Positions 51,124-64,000 of a stretch of 64,000 bases of DNA are shown piece after piece. The translations under genes were made by a program, and so were the position numbers. Under the pieces are notes generated by a model. That model made no database searches, was not told where the DNA came from, and saw only the letters and a program-made list of their open reading frames with translations. Source of the DNA: Micromussa lordhowensis (taxonomy: Eukaryota > Cnidaria > Anthozoa > Scleractinia > Lobophylliidae). Position 1 is the first letter of the stretch, and each line of letters starts with the position of its first letter. The stretch spans positions 1 through 64,000 of the forward strand of contig CAXHUQ010000699.1 of the NCBI GenBank assembly GCA_964020085.1. Reading direction: 5' to 3'.

Positions 51124-52945
51124 TTAAAGACTGCAGGCACTAAAAACAGCAGGCACGTTTTTAGGAAATCGGTCAGATAGTGTACATAAATAAAACCATG
51201 TAGTACTGAGAGTGCTTTCTACCTCATGTACTCTTTAATAGAAGCTATGTCATGCCTATGCAAGCCTTTGAAATCGCTTCAAATGAGTCGAACTAGCCAA
51301 ACAAAGCTTAATCAGAGCTTAAATTGATCACTTGATTCGCGGCACTAATTTAGACATGTTTAACCTCTGTGATTTTAGCTAAATGACCTCACTATGTCTT
51401 TCCTAGGCATTAAATTAGCCAGTCATGGCAAAAAGAGCATTGTAAGCAGTCAAATGGACTATTTGCTTCTACATTTCAGCCAACTAGTAGCCCTTACGTG
51501 ACATTTACTTTCAATATCTGTCTGGATTCGCAAAAACGTAGCCACAGAATTTGACTTGTCACTGATAATCGTGATACAATTCTGTCTTAGCGCTAGCTTT
51601 CCACAAGGCTTATCATAGCTCAAATAAAGGGAAATAACTCTCCTAGATGCCTTTTCAGGCCAGGAGGACTAGTTTCACCGTCTTTTCGATGAATCATGAA
51701 TTCTACAATTTAATTAAGAGTGCTTTGAACATGAAATTGGAGCCACGGTCTACATAAACACACGAAGGCACAGATGTCGAAAACGGCGGCGGAGAGTTGA
51801 TCAAGTTTAGCTTTCTATAACCTGCATCGTCCTAAATGGACTAAACAAGAGCTTCCTACATCGAGAATGGATCGAACTTTAAACAAACTAGGCCCATAAT
51901 CATGAGTTGGCGAGCACTTCAACATGTCAACACTTCAACAAACTGATCAATCATCAGCCGGAAGACACGCAAATAAAATTCTTCCGCGCTAGCGAATCAC
52001 AGACAGTTCTGATAGTTAGCGAAGCCGAGAACGCCTAAAATTGATCAAACAAGGAAATTCTACTCACGATCAGCGCTTGAACTCATGTTCTTCACTCTGC
52101 TCCTGGCCATGCTTTGCTTGCAAATAGCAATGTCCCGGATGAACTTGATTTTTGTCGAGCGCGGAATGGCATATCCACATTTCAACAGATTTTTTTCGAA
52201 GTCTTTAGCCAAATCAAAGTTCAGGGCAAATAACGCCAACAGCAGCTGGAAATGTCTAGTCCATTGCACCTATAAGCCCTAAATTGGTGTGGTTAAAGAT
52301 CTTTGCTGTCTAAAGCAAGCACAACATTATCGCTACAGGGCAAACGGCCTACTCTTATGGGACTAAATGTTCCGTTGATACATATCAGGCCCGCCTTACC
52401 GCGTAGGATAATAGACGACGCTTGCTAGCAAACCGTTAGACTTGCACCTTCATTGGACTTAATGATGTCCTCAGGCAGACTTCCTTTAGACAGCAAATAC
52501 AGAACGCTAAGCGATCGGCTCCATGTCAGAGTCAACGAACGCGCGAACTGAATTCAAACGAGTGAAGCCTGGACTAAACCTAGTAGAAATTCGAAGGGGG
52601 GAGGGGGGGGGGGTGGTAGGATAAATAATTTAAAAAAAGGGAAGATCAATGAAACATGCGGCAAGAAGTTCTCTACATTTCATGCTAGGTACGAATTACA
52701 ATCTGCTGTCATAGCGAGAGCAAGGAAGAAAATTAAATTGAAGAAATAAGCAATTAAAAAAAAACCACTTGATTTCGTTTTAACACGGTTTTCATAAATC
52801 CTGACATATTTAGTAGGCATCTGTAGATGTTATGTATTTTAACTGTAAATGTAATGTCTCCAAGATATTAGCTCCTGTAGTTATTCGGAAAAAGCTTATG
52901 ACTGTATGTATGTTACCTTTAGCAGGGCGCATGCGCACACTTTTT
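50645..52945 (+). repeat. Array unit 23 (2301 bp), triplet member a'
   Basis: It has T at 52358 and a G6-A-G11 tract, exactly as in unit 20. Confidence 0.95.
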
Positions 52946-53424
52946 AATCTGCGACTCCAGTGCTTACCATATGACAGATAAAATGACTTTTCTCTTCAAT
53001 ATATAAGCCATCTAATTCTTACGCTATATTGACAAGGGCGGTTTGGAGCTGTGAGTAGGCGTGGGATTTGTCACATATGGTTTAGGGGCCGACATATCTC
53101 TCCCTCAATGCCGTACCGGGAGGCAAGGTCGGTAGCAGAAAGCAGCGAAGGGCCAACTGCGTCCAAAAGCGATCGCACGGGCCGAAATCCCGGGATGACT
53201 CGTTTGGTACGACGCTCCAGCGCCGGTGTCTGGAGGTACTGCGTTTTTCTCTTTTTTCTTACGTATCAGCTAAGTTGCGGAATGCGCTAGCTGATTTTAT
53301 CCCTACCTATGAGTTTACTGGTTTTAAAAGAGAATCCAGGGCCGCATTTTGTACAGCGGCTCTTCTTTTTAATAAATATATCTTTAAATATTATGTATTT
53401 ATGTCTGGATTTATGAAAACCGTG
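52784..53424 (+). mobile_element. TTAA element copy, units 23/24
   Basis: TTAA at 52780-52783 and 53425-53428. Candidate RNA at 53030-53248. Confidence 0.75.
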
Positions 53425-55248
53425 TTAAAGACTGCAGGCACTAAAAACAGCAGGCACGTTTTTAGGAAATCGGTCAGATAGTGTACATAAATAAAACCAT
53501 GTAGTACTGAGAGTGCTTTCTACCTCATGTACTCTTTAATAGAAGCTATGTCATGCCTATGCAAGCCTTTGAAATCGCTTCAAATGAGTCGAACTAGCCA
53601 AACAAAGCTTAATCAGAGCTTAAATTGATCACTTGATTCGCGGCACTAATTTAGACATGTTTAACCTCTGTGATTTTAGCTAAATGACCTCACTATGTCT
53701 TTCCTAGGCATTAAATTAGCCAGTCATGGCAAAAAGAGCATTGTAAGCAGTCAAATGGACTATTTGCTTCTACATTTCAGCCAACTAGTAGCCCTTACGT
53801 GACATTTACTTTCAATATCTGTCTGGATTCGCAAAAACGTAGCCACAGAATTTGACTTGTCACTGATAATCGTGATACAATTCTGTCTTAGCGCTAGCTT
53901 TCCACAAGGCTTATCATAGCTCAAATAAAGGGAAATAACTCTCCTAGATGCCTTTTCAGGCCAGGAGGACTAGTTTCACCGTCTTTTCGATGAATCATGA
54001 ATTCTACAATTTAATTAAGAGTGCTTTGAACATGAAATTGGAGCCACGGTCTACATAAACACACGAAGGCACAGATGTCGAAAACGGCGGCGGAGAGTTG
54101 ATCAAGTTTAGCTTTCTATAACCTGCATCGTCCTAAATGGACTAAACAAGAGCTTCCTACATCGAGAATGGATCGAACTTTAAACAAACTAGGCCCATAA
54201 TCATGAGTTGGCGAGCACTTCAACATGTCAACACTTCAACAAACTGATCAATCATCAGCCGGAAGACACGCAAATAAAATTCTTCCGCGCTAGCGAATCA
54301 CAGACAGTTCTGATAGTTAGCGAAGCCGAGAACGCCTAAAATTGATCAAACAAGGAAATTCTACTCACGATCAGCGCTTGAACTCATGTTCTTCACTCTG
54401 CTCCTGGCCATGCTTTGCTTGCAAATAGCAATGTCCCGGATGAACTTGATTTTTGTCGAGCGCGGAATGGCATATCCACATTTCAACAGATTTTTTTCGA
54501 AGTCTTTAGCCAAATCAAAGTTCAGGGCAAATAACGCCAACAGCAGCTGGAAATGTCTAGTCCATTGCACCTATAAGCCCTAAATTGGTGTGGTTAAAGA
54601 TCTTTGCTGTCTAAAGCAAGCACAACATTATCGCTACAGGGCAAACGGCCTACTCTTACGGGACTAAATGTTCCGTTGATACATATCAGGCCCGCCTTAC
54701 CGCGTAGGATAATAGACGACGCTTGCTAGCAAACCGTTAGACTTGCACCTTCATTGGACTTAATGATGTCCTCAGGCAGACTTCCTTTAGACAGCAAATA
54801 CAGAACGCTAAGCGATCGGCTCCATGTCAGAGTCAACGAACGCGCGAACTGAATTCAAACGAGTGAAGCCTGGACTAAACCTAGTAGAAATTCGAAGGGG
54901 GGAGGGGGGGGGGGGGTGGTAGGATAAATAATTTAAAAAAAGGGAAGATCAATGAAACATGCGGCAAGAAGTTCTCTACATTTCATGCTAGGTACGAATT
55001 ACAATCTGCTGTCATAGCGAGAGCAAGGAAGAAAATTAAATTGAAGAAATAAGCAATTAAAAAAAAACCACTTGATTTCGTTTTAACACGGTTTTCATAA
55101 ATCCTGACATATTTAGTAGGCATCTGTAGATGTTATGTATTTTAACTGTAAATGTAATGTCTCCAAGATATTAGCTCCTGTAGTTATTCGGAAAAAGCTT
55201 ATGACTGTATGTATGTTACCTTTAGCAGGGCGCATGCGCACACTTTTT
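52946..55248 (+). repeat. Array unit 24 (2303 bp), triplet member b'
   Basis: G tract is G6-A-G13, as in unit 21. Confidence 0.95.
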
Positions 55249-55727
55249 AATCTGCGACTCCAGTGCTTACCATATGACAGATAAAATGACTTTTCTCTTC
55301 AATATATAAGCCATCTAATTCTTACGCTATATTGACAAGGGCGGTTTGGAGCTGTGAGTAGGCGTGGGATTTGTCACATATGGTTTAGGGGCCGACATAT
55401 CTCTCCCTCAATGCCGTACCGGGAGGCAAGGTCGGTAGCAGAAAGCAGCGAAGGGCCAACTGCGTCCAAAAGCGATCGCACGGGCCGAAATCCCGGGATG
55501 ACTCGTTTGGTACGACGCTCCAGCGCCGGTGTCTGGAGGTACTGCGTTTTTCTCTTTTTTCTTACGTATCAGCTAAGTTGCGGAATGCGCTAGCTGATTT
55601 TATCCCTACCTATGAGTTTACTGGTTTTAAAAGAGAATCCAGGGCCGCATTTTGTACAGCGGCTCTTCTTTTTAATAAATATATCTTTAAATATTATGTA
55701 TTTATGTCTGGATTTATGAAAACCGTG
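55087..55727 (+). mobile_element. TTAA element copy, units 24/25
   Basis: TTAA at 55083-55086 and 55728-55731. Candidate RNA at 55333-55551. Confidence 0.75.
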
Positions 55728-57548
55728 TTAAAGACTGCAGGCACTAAAAACAGCAGGCACGTTTTTAGGAAATCGGTCAGATAGTGTACATAAATAAAAC
55801 CATGTAGTACTGAGAGTGCTTTCTACCTCATGTACTCTTTAATAGAAGCTATGTCATGCCTATGCAAGCCTTTGAAATCGCTTCAAATGAGTCGAACTAG
55901 CCAAACAAAGCTTAATCAGAGCTTAAATTGATCACTTGATTCGCGGCACTAATTTAGACATGTTTAACCTCTGTGATTTTAGCTAAATGACCTCACTATG
56001 TCTTTCCTAGGCATTAAATTAGCCAGTCATGGCAAAAAGAGCATTGTAAGCAGTCAAATGGACTATTTGCTTCCACATTTCAGCCAACTAGTAGCCCTTA
56101 CGTGACATTTACTTTCAATATCTGTCTGGATTCGCAAAAACGTAGCCACAGAATTTGACTTGTCACTGATAATCGTGATACAATTCTGTCTTAGCGCTAG
56201 CTTTCCACAAGGCTTATCATAGCTCAAATAAAGGGAAATAACTCTCCTAGATGCCTTTTCAGGCCAGGAGGACTAGTTTCACCGTCTTTTCGATGAATCA
56301 TGAATTCTACAATTTAATTAAGAGTGCTTTGAACATGAAATTGGAGCCACGGTCTACATAAACACACGAAGGCACAGATGTCGAAAACGGCGGCGGAGAG
56401 TTGATCAAGTTTAGCTTTCTATAACCTGCATCGTCCTAAATGGACTAAACAAGAGCTTCCTACATCGAGAATGGATCGAACTTTAAACAAACTAGGCCCA
56501 TAATCATGAGTTGGCGAGCACTTCAACATGTCAACACTTCAACAAACTGATCAATCATCAGCCGGAAGACACGCAAATAAAATTCTTCCGCGCTAGCGAA
56601 TCACAGACAGTTCTGATAGTTAGCGAAGCCGAGAACGCCTAAAATTGATCAAACAAGGAAATTCTACTCACGATCAGCGCTTGAACTCATGTTCTTCACT
56701 CTGCTCCTGGCCATGCTTTGCTTGCAAATAGCAATGTCCCGGATGAACTTGATTTTTGTCGAGCGCGGAATGGCATATCCACATTTCAACAGATTTTTTT
56801 CGAAGTCTTTAGCCAAATCAAAGTTCAGGGCAAATAACGCCAACAGCAGCTGGAAATGTCTAGTCCATTGCACCTATAAGCCCTAAATTGGTGTGGTTAA
56901 AGATCTTTGCTGTCTAAAGCAAGCACAACATTATCGCTACAGGGCAAACGGCCTACTCTTACGGGACTAAATGTTCCGTTGATACATATCAGGCCCGCCT
57001 TACCGCGTAGGATAATAGACGACGCTTGCTAGCAAACCGTTAGACTTGCACCTTCATTGGACTTAATGATGTCCTCAGGCAGACTTCCTTTAGACAGCAA
57101 ATACAGAACGCTAAGCGATCGGCTCCATGTCAGAGTCAACGAACGCGCGAACTGAATTCAAACGAGTGAAGCCTGGACTAAACCTAGTAGAAATTCGAAG
57201 GGGGGAGGGGGGGGGGTGGTAGGATAAATAATTTAAAAAAAGGGAAGATCAATGAAACATGCGGCAAGAAGTTCTCTACATTTCATGCTAGGTACGAATT
57301 ACAATCTGCTGTCATAGCGAGAGCAAGGAAGAAAATTAAATTGAAGAAATAAGCAATTAAAAAAAAACCACTTGATTTCGTTTTAACACGGTTTTCATAA
57401 ATCCTGACATATTTAGTAGGCATCTGTAGATGTTATGTATTTTAACTGTAAATGTAATGTCTCCAAGATATTAGCTCCTGTAGTTATTCGGAAAAAGCTT
57501 ATGACTGTATGTATGTTACCTTTAGCAGGGCGCATGCGCACACTTTTT
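55249..57548 (+). repeat. Array unit 25 (2300 bp), triplet member c'
   Basis: It has C at 56074 and a G6-A-G10 tract, as in unit 22. Confidence 0.95.
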
Positions 57549-58027
57549 AATCTGCGACTCCAGTGCTTACCATATGACAGATAAAATGACTTTTCTCTTC
57601 AATATATAAGCCATCTAATTCTTACGCTATATTGACAAGGGCGGTTTGGAGCTGTGAGTAGGCGTGGGATTTGTCACATATGGTTTAGGGGCCGACATAT
57701 CTCTCCCTCAATGCCGTACCGGGAGGCAAGGTCGGTAGCAGAAAGCAGCGAAGGGCCAACTGCGTCCAAAAGCGATCGCACGGGCCGAAATCCCGGGATG
57801 ACTCGTTTGGTACGACGCTCCAGCGCCGGTGTCTGGAGGTACTGCGTTTTTCTCTTTTTTCTTACGTATCAGCTAAGTTGCGGAATGCGCTAGCTGATTT
57901 TATCCCTACCTATGAGTTTACTGGTTTTAAAAGAGAATCCAGGGCCGCATTTTGTACAGCGGCTCTTCTTTTTAATAAATATATCTTTAAATATTATGTA
58001 TTTATGTCTGGATTTATGAAAACCGTG
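57387..58027 (+). mobile_element. TTAA element copy, units 25/26
   Basis: TTAA at 57383-57386 and 58028-58031. Candidate RNA at 57633-57851. Confidence 0.75.
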
Positions 58028-59849
58028 TTAAAGACTGCAGGCACTAAAAACAGCAGGCACGTTTTTAGGAAATCGGTCAGATAGTGTACATAAATAAAAC
58101 CATGTAGTACTGAGAGTGCTTTCTACCTCATGTACTCTTTAATAGAAGCTATGTCATGCCTATGCAAGCCTTTGAAATCGCTTCAAATGAGTCGAACTAG
58201 CCAAACAAAGCTTAATCAGAGCTTAAATTGATCACTTGATTCGCGGCACTAATTTAGACATGTTTAACCTCTGTGATTTTAGCTAAATGACCTCACTATG
58301 TCTTTCCTAGGCATTAAATTAGCCAGTCATGGCAAAAAGAGCATTGTAAGCAGTCAAATGGACTATTTGCTTCTACATTTCAGCCAACTAGTAGCCCTTA
58401 CGTGACATTTACTTTCAATATCTGTCTGGATTCGCAAAAACGTAGCCACAGAATTTGACTTGTCACTGATAATCGTGATACAATTCTGTCTTAGCGCTAG
58501 CTTTCCACAAGGCTTATCATAGCTCAAATAAAGGGAAATAACTCTCCTAGATGCCTTTTCAGGCCAGGAGGACTAGTTTCACCGTCTTTTCGATGAATCA
58601 TGAATTCTACAATTTAATTAAGAGTGCTTTGAACATGAAATTGGAGCCACGGTCTACATAAACACACGAAGGCACAGATGTCGAAAACGGCGGCGGAGAG
58701 TTGATCAAGTTTAGCTTTCTATAACCTGCATCGTCCTAAATGGACTAAACAAGAGCTTCCTACATCGAGAATGGATCGAACTTTAAACAAACTAGGCCCA
58801 TAATCATGAGTTGGCGAGCACTTCAACATGTCAACACTTCAACAAACTGATCAATCATCAGCCGGAAGACACGCAAATAAAATTCTTCCGCGCTAGCGAA
58901 TCACAGACAGTTCTGATAGTTAGCGAAGCCGAGAACGCCTAAAATTGATCAAACAAGGAAATTCTACTCACGATCAGCGCTTGAACTCATGTTCTTCACT
59001 CTGCTCCTGGCCATGCTTTGCTTGCAAATAGCAATGTCCCGGATGAACTTGATTTTTGTCGAGCGCGGAATGGCATATCCACATTTCAACAGATTTTTTT
59101 CGAAGTCTTTAGCCAAATCAAAGTTCAGGGCAAATAACGCCAACAGCAGCTGGAAATGTCTAGTCCATTGCACCTATAAGCCCTAAATTGGTGTGGTTAA
59201 AGATCTTTGCTGTCTAAAGCAAGCACAACATTATCGCTACAGGGCAAACGGCCTACTCTTACGGGACTAAATGTTCCGTTGATACATATCAGGCCCGCCT
59301 TACCGCGTAGGATAATAGACGACGCTTGCTAGCAAACCGTTAGACTTGCACCTTCATTGGACTTAATGATGTCCTCAGGCAGACTTCCTTTAGACAGCAA
59401 ATACAGAACGCTAAGCGATCGGCTCCATGTCAGAGTCAACGAACGCGCGAACTGAATTCAAACGAGTGAAGCCTGGACTAAACCTAGTAGAAATTCGAAG
59501 GGGGGAGGGGGGGGGGGTGGTAGGATAAATAATTTAAAAAAAGGGAAGATCAATGAAACATGCGGCAAGAAGTTCTCTACATTTCATGCTAGGTACGAAT
59601 TACAATCTGCTGTCATAGCGAGAGCAAGGAAGAAAATTAAATTGAAGAAATAAGCAATTAAAAAAAAACCACTTGATTTCGTTTTAACACGGTTTTCATA
59701 AATCCTGACATATTTAGTAGGCATCTGTAGATGTTATGTATTTTAACTGTAAATGTAATGTCTCCAAGATATTAGCTCCTGTAGTTATTCGGAAAAAGCT
59801 TATGACTGTATGTATGTTACCTTTAGCAGGGCGCATGCGCACACTTTTT
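57549..59849 (+). repeat. Array unit 26 (2301 bp)
   Basis: G tract is G6-A-G11. It lacks the T marker of units 20 and 23, so the triplet does not continue here with that marker. Confidence 0.95.
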
Positions 59850-60328
59850 AATCTGCGACTCCAGTGCTTACCATATGACAGATAAAATGACTTTTCTCTT
59901 CAATATATAAGCCATCTAATTCTTACGCTATATTGACAAGGGCGGTTTGGAGCTGTGAGTAGGCGTGGGATTTGTCACATATGGTTTAGGGGCCGACATA
60001 TCTCTCCCTCAATGCCGTACCGGGAGGCAAGGTCGGTAGCAGAAAGCAGCGAAGGGCCAACTGCGTCCAAAAGCGATCGCACGGGCCGAAATCCCGGGAT
60101 GACTCGTTTGGTACGACGCTCCAGCGCCGGTGTCTGGAGGTACTGCGTTTTTCTCTTTTTTCTTACGTATCAGCTAAGTTGCGGAATGCGCTAGCTGATT
60201 TTATCCCTACCTATGAGTTTACTGGTTTTAAAAGAGAATCCAGGGCCGCATTTTGTACAGCGGCTCTTCTTTTTAATAAATATATCTTTAAATATTATGT
60301 ATTTATGTCTGGATTTATGAAAACCGTG
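59688..60328 (+). mobile_element. TTAA element copy, units 26/27
   Basis: TTAA at 59684-59687 and 60329-60332. Candidate RNA at 59934-60152. Confidence 0.75.
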
Positions 60329-62151
60329 TTAAAGACTGCAGGCACTAAAAACAGCAGGCACGTTTTTAGGAAATCGGTCAGATAGTGTACATAAATAAAA
60401 CCATGTAGTACTGAGAGTGCTTTCTACCTCATGTACTCTTTAATAGAAGCTATGTCATGCCTATGCAAGCCTTTGAAATCGCTTCAAATGAGTCGAACTA
60501 GCCAAACAAAGCTTAATCAGAGCTTAAATTGATCACTTGATTCGCGGCACTAATTTAGACATGTTTAACCTCTGTGATTTTAGCTAAATGACCTCACTAT
60601 GTCTTTCCTAGGCATTAAATTAGCCAGTCATGGCAAAAAGAGCATTGTAAGCAGTCAAATGGACTATTTGCTTCTACATTTCAGCCAACTAGTAGCCCTT
60701 ACGTGACATTTACTTTCAATATCTGTCTGGATTCGCAAAAACGTAGCCACAGAATTTGACTTGTCACTGATAATCGTGATACAATTCTGTCTTAGCGCTA
60801 GCTTTCCACAAGGCTTATCATAGCTCAAATAAAGGGAAATAACTCTCCTAGATGCCTTTTCAGGCCAGGAGGACTAGTTTCACCGTCTTTTCGATGAATC
60901 ATGAATTCTACAATTTAATTAAGAGTGCTTTGAACATGAAATTGGAGCCACGGTCTACATAAACACACGAAGGCACAGATGTCGAAAACGGCGGCGGAGA
61001 GTTGATCAAGTTTAGCTTTCTATAACCTGCATCGTCCTAAATGGACTAAACAAGAGCTTCCTACATCGAGAATGGATCGAACTTTAAACAAACTAGGCCC
61101 ATAATCATGAGTTGGCGAGCACTTCAACATGTCAACACTTCAACAAACTGATCAATCATCAGCCGGAAGACACGCAAATAAAATTCTTCCGCGCTAGCGA
61201 ATCACAGACAGTTCTGATAGTTAGCGAAGCCGAGAACGCCTAAAATTGATCAAACAAGGAAATTCTACTCACGATCAGCGCTTGAACTCATGTTCTTCAC
61301 TCTGCTCCTGGCCATGCTTTGCTTGCAAATAGCAATGTCCCGGATGAACTTGATTTTTGTCGAGCGCGGAATGGCATATCCACATTTCAACAGATTTTTT
61401 TCGAAGTCTTTAGCCAAATCAAAGTTCAGGGCAAATAACGCCAACAGCAGCTGGAAATGTCTAGTCCATTGCACCTATAAGCCCTAAATTGGTGTGGTTA
61501 AAGATCTTTGCTGTCTAAAGCAAGCACAACATTATCGCTACAGGGCAAACGGCCTACTCTTACGGGACTAAATGTTCCGTTGATACATATCAGGCCCGCC
61601 TTACCGCGTAGGATAATAGACGACGCTTGCTAGCAAACCGTTAGACTTGCACCTTCATTGGACTTAATGATGTCCTCAGGCAGACTTCCTTTAGACAGCA
61701 AATACAGAACGCTAAGCGATCGGCTCCATGTCAGAGTCAACGAACGCGCGAACTGAATTCAAACGAGTGAAGCCTGGACTAAACCTAGTAGAAATTCGAA
61801 GGGGGGAGGGGGGGGGGGGTGGTAGGATAAATAATTTAAAAAAAGGGAAGATCAATGAAACATGCGGCAAGAAGTTCTCTACATTTCATGCTAGGTACGA
61901 ATTACAATCTGCTGTCATAGCGAGAGCAAGGAAGAAAATTAAATTGAAGAAATAAGCAATTAAAAAAAAACCACTTGATTTCGTTTTAACACGGTTTTCA
62001 TAAATCCTGACATATTTAGTAGGCATCTGTAGATGTTATGTATTTTAACTGTAAATGTAATGTCTCCAAGATATTAGCTCCTGTAGTTATTCGGAAAAAG
62101 GTTATGACTGTATGTATGTTACCTTTAGCAGGGCGCATGCGCACACTTTTT
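59850..62151 (+). repeat. Array unit 27 (2302 bp)
   Basis: G tract is G6-A-G12. A private C-to-G change at 62101 destroys an AAGCTT site upstream of the next RNA cassette. Confidence 0.95.
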
Positions 62152-62630
62152 AATCTGCGACTCCAGTGCTTACCATATGACAGATAAAATGACTTTTCTC
62201 TTCAATATATAAGCCATCTAATTCTTACGCTATATTGACAAGGGCGGTTTGGAGCTGTGAGTAGGCGTGGGATTTGTCACATATGGTTTAGGGGCCGACA
62301 TATCTCTCCCTCAATGCCGTACCGGGAGGCAAGGTCGGTAGCAGAAAGCAGCGAAGGGCCAACTGCGTCCAAAAGCGATCGCACGGGCCGAAATCCCGGG
62401 ATGACTCGTTTGGTACGACGCTCCAGCGCCGGTGTCTGGAGGTACTGCGTTTTTCTCTTTTTTCTTACGTATCAGCTAAGTTGCGGAATGCGCTAGCTGA
62501 TTTTATCCCTACCTATGAGTTTACTGGTTTTAAAAGAGAATCCAGGGCCGCATTTTGTACAGCGGCTCTTCTTTTTAATAAATATATCTTTAAATATTAT
62601 GTATTTATGTCTGGATTTATGAAAACCGTG
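61990..62630 (+). mobile_element. TTAA element copy, units 27/28
   Basis: TTAA at 61986-61989 and 62631-62634. Candidate RNA at 62236-62454. Private G at 62101, upstream of its TATA box. Confidence 0.75.
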
Positions 62631-64000
62631 TTAAAGACTGCAGGCACTAAAAACAGCAGGCACGTTTTTAGGAAATCGGTCAGATAGTGTACATAAATAA
62701 AACCATGTAGTACTGAGAGTGCTTTCTACCTCATGTACTCTTTAATAGAAGCTATGTCATGCCTATGCAAGCCTTTGAAATCGCTTCAAATGAGTCGAAC
62801 TAGCCAAACAAAGCTTAATCAGAGCTTAAATTGATCACTTGATTCGCGGCACTAATTTAGACATGTTTAACCTCTGTGATTTTAGCTAAATGACCTCACT
62901 ATGTCTTTCCTAGGCATTAAATTAGCCAGTCATGGCAAAAAGAGCATTGTAAGCAGTCAAATGGACTATTTGCTTCTACATTTCAGCCAACTAGTAGCCC
63001 TTACGTGACATTTACTTTCAATATCTGTCTGGATTCGCAAAAACGTAGCCACAGAATTTGACTTGTCACTGATAATCGTGATACAATTCTGTCTTAGCGC
63101 TAGCTTTCCACAAGGCTTATCATAGCTCAAATAAAGGGAAATAACTCTCCTAGATGCCTTTTCAGGCCAGGAGGACTAGTTTCACCGTCTTTTCGATGAA
63201 TCATGAATTCTACAATTTAATTAAGAGTGCTTTGAACATGAAATTGGAGCCACGGTCTACATAAACACACGAAGGCACAGATGTCGAAAACGGCGGCGGA
63301 GAGTTGATCAAGTTTAGCTTTCTATAACCTGCATCGTCCTAAATGGACTAAACAAGAGCTTCCTACATCGAGAATGGATCGAACTTTAAACAAACTAGGC
63401 CCATAATCATGAGTTGGCGAGCACTTCAACATGTCAACACTTCAACAAACTGATCAATCATCAGCCGGAAGACACGCAAATAAAATTCTTCCGCGCTAGC
63501 GAATCACAGACAGTTCTGATAGTTAGCGAAGCCGAGAACGCCTAAAATTGATCAAACAAGGAAATTCTACTCACGATCAGCGCTTGAACTCATGTTCTTC
63601 ACTCTGCTCCTGGCCATGCTTTGCTTGCAAATAGCAATGTCCCGGATGAACTTGATTTTTGTCGAGCGCGGAATGGCATATCCACATTTCAACAGATTTT
63701 TTTCGAAGTCTTTAGCCAAATCAAAGTTCAGGGCAAATAACGCCAACAGCAGCTGGAAATGTCTAGTCCATTGCACCTATAAGCCCTAAATTGGTGTGGT
63801 TAAAGATCTTTGCTGTCTAAAGCAAGCACAACATTATCGCTACAGGGCAAACGGCCTACTCTTACGGGACTAAATGTTCCGTTGATACATATCAGGCCCG
63901 CCTTACCGCGTAGGATAATAGACGACGCTTGCTAGCAAACCGTTAGACTTGCACCTTCATTGGACTTAATGATGTCCTCAGGCAGACTTCCTTTAGACAG
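62152..64000 (+). repeat. Array unit 28, cut by the window edge
   Basis: The first 1849 bp of a unit are present and match the majority sequence. The G tract lies beyond the window, so the array continues to the right. Confidence 0.95.

Larger units (their letters stand above)
50645..57548 (+). repeat. Higher-order triplet, copy 2 (units 23-25)
   Basis: This is the second copy of the 6,904-bp triplet, with the markers at 52358 and 56074. The simplest origin is a recent unequal exchange that duplicated three units as a block. An assembly duplication would look the same and is not excluded. Confidence 0.88.
1..64000. repeat. Tandem array of a 2.30-kb unit, 27.8 copies
   Basis: The same sequence recurs head to tail through the entire window with no interruption, inversion or foreign insertion. 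Unit starts taken at the base equivalent to position 1 are spaced 2300-2306 bp apart, with a mean of about 2302. Neither array end is inside the window. Units differ by single substitutions and by the length of one poly-G run. The lack of any long open frame in 64 kb, the high unit identity and the clustered variant sharing are typical of a eukaryotic satellite or a tandemly repeated small-RNA locus under concerted evolution. Which of the two it is cannot be decided from sequence alone. Confidence 0.98.

Noticed and set aside
1..64000. CRISPR array or prokaryotic or phage DNA
   Set aside because: The repeat period of 2.3 kb, the absence of short repeat-spacer structure and of any gene-length frame in 64 kb, and the satellite-like layout all argue against it.

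Overview
The whole 64-kb window is one head-to-tail tandem array. A unit of about 2.30 kb is repeated 27.8 times in one orientation, with 27 complete units and one cut by the right edge. I place unit starts at the position equivalent to window base 1. By eye the units differ at only a handful of positions each. No open frame longer than 79 codons exists on either strand, and there are no convincing protein genes, tRNAs, rRNAs, CRISPRs or operons. This is eukaryotic satellite-type DNA under concerted evolution. CG dinucleotides look undepleted and unit composition is otherwise AT-leaning, which fits an invertebrate animal better than a vertebrate. The organism cannot be named from the sequence.

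Each unit has two parts. (1) A 641-bp segment is bounded by 25-bp terminal inverted repeats (24 of 25 positions match) and by TTAA on both sides, the signature of a TTAA-targeting (piggyBac-like) non-autonomous DNA transposon. Within it lies a small-RNA-gene-like cassette. In order this holds a GCGCATGCGC palindrome, a TATATAA box, a GC-rich 200-220 bp stretch with a perfect Pol III A-box match and several possible stems, and a hairpin followed by T5 and T6 runs. I could not match the putative RNA to any family I know. (2) A spacer of about 1.65 kb has no recognised gene. Near its end sits a pure G tract (G6-A-G9 to G14) able to form a G-quadruplex.

Across the array, almost all variation in unit length (2300-2306 bp) is explained by the G-run: in units 4-27 length equals 2290 plus the number of Gs in the second run. 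The exceptions are unit 5, which has a 2-bp deletion, and unit 19, which has a G-to-A change that keeps length. Point variants and G-run lengths act as bar codes. Units 20-22 and 23-25 form an exact-length 6,904-bp duplicated triplet. A linked haplotype recurs in units 8, 11, 14 and 18. Units 1-2, and partly unit 3, carry many shared divergent bases, suggesting that the left boundary of the array is close to the window start. The array appears to be maintained by unequal exchange and gene conversion and may amplify an undescribed Pol III-type RNA gene carried in a TTAA transposon. The RNA's expression is inference.
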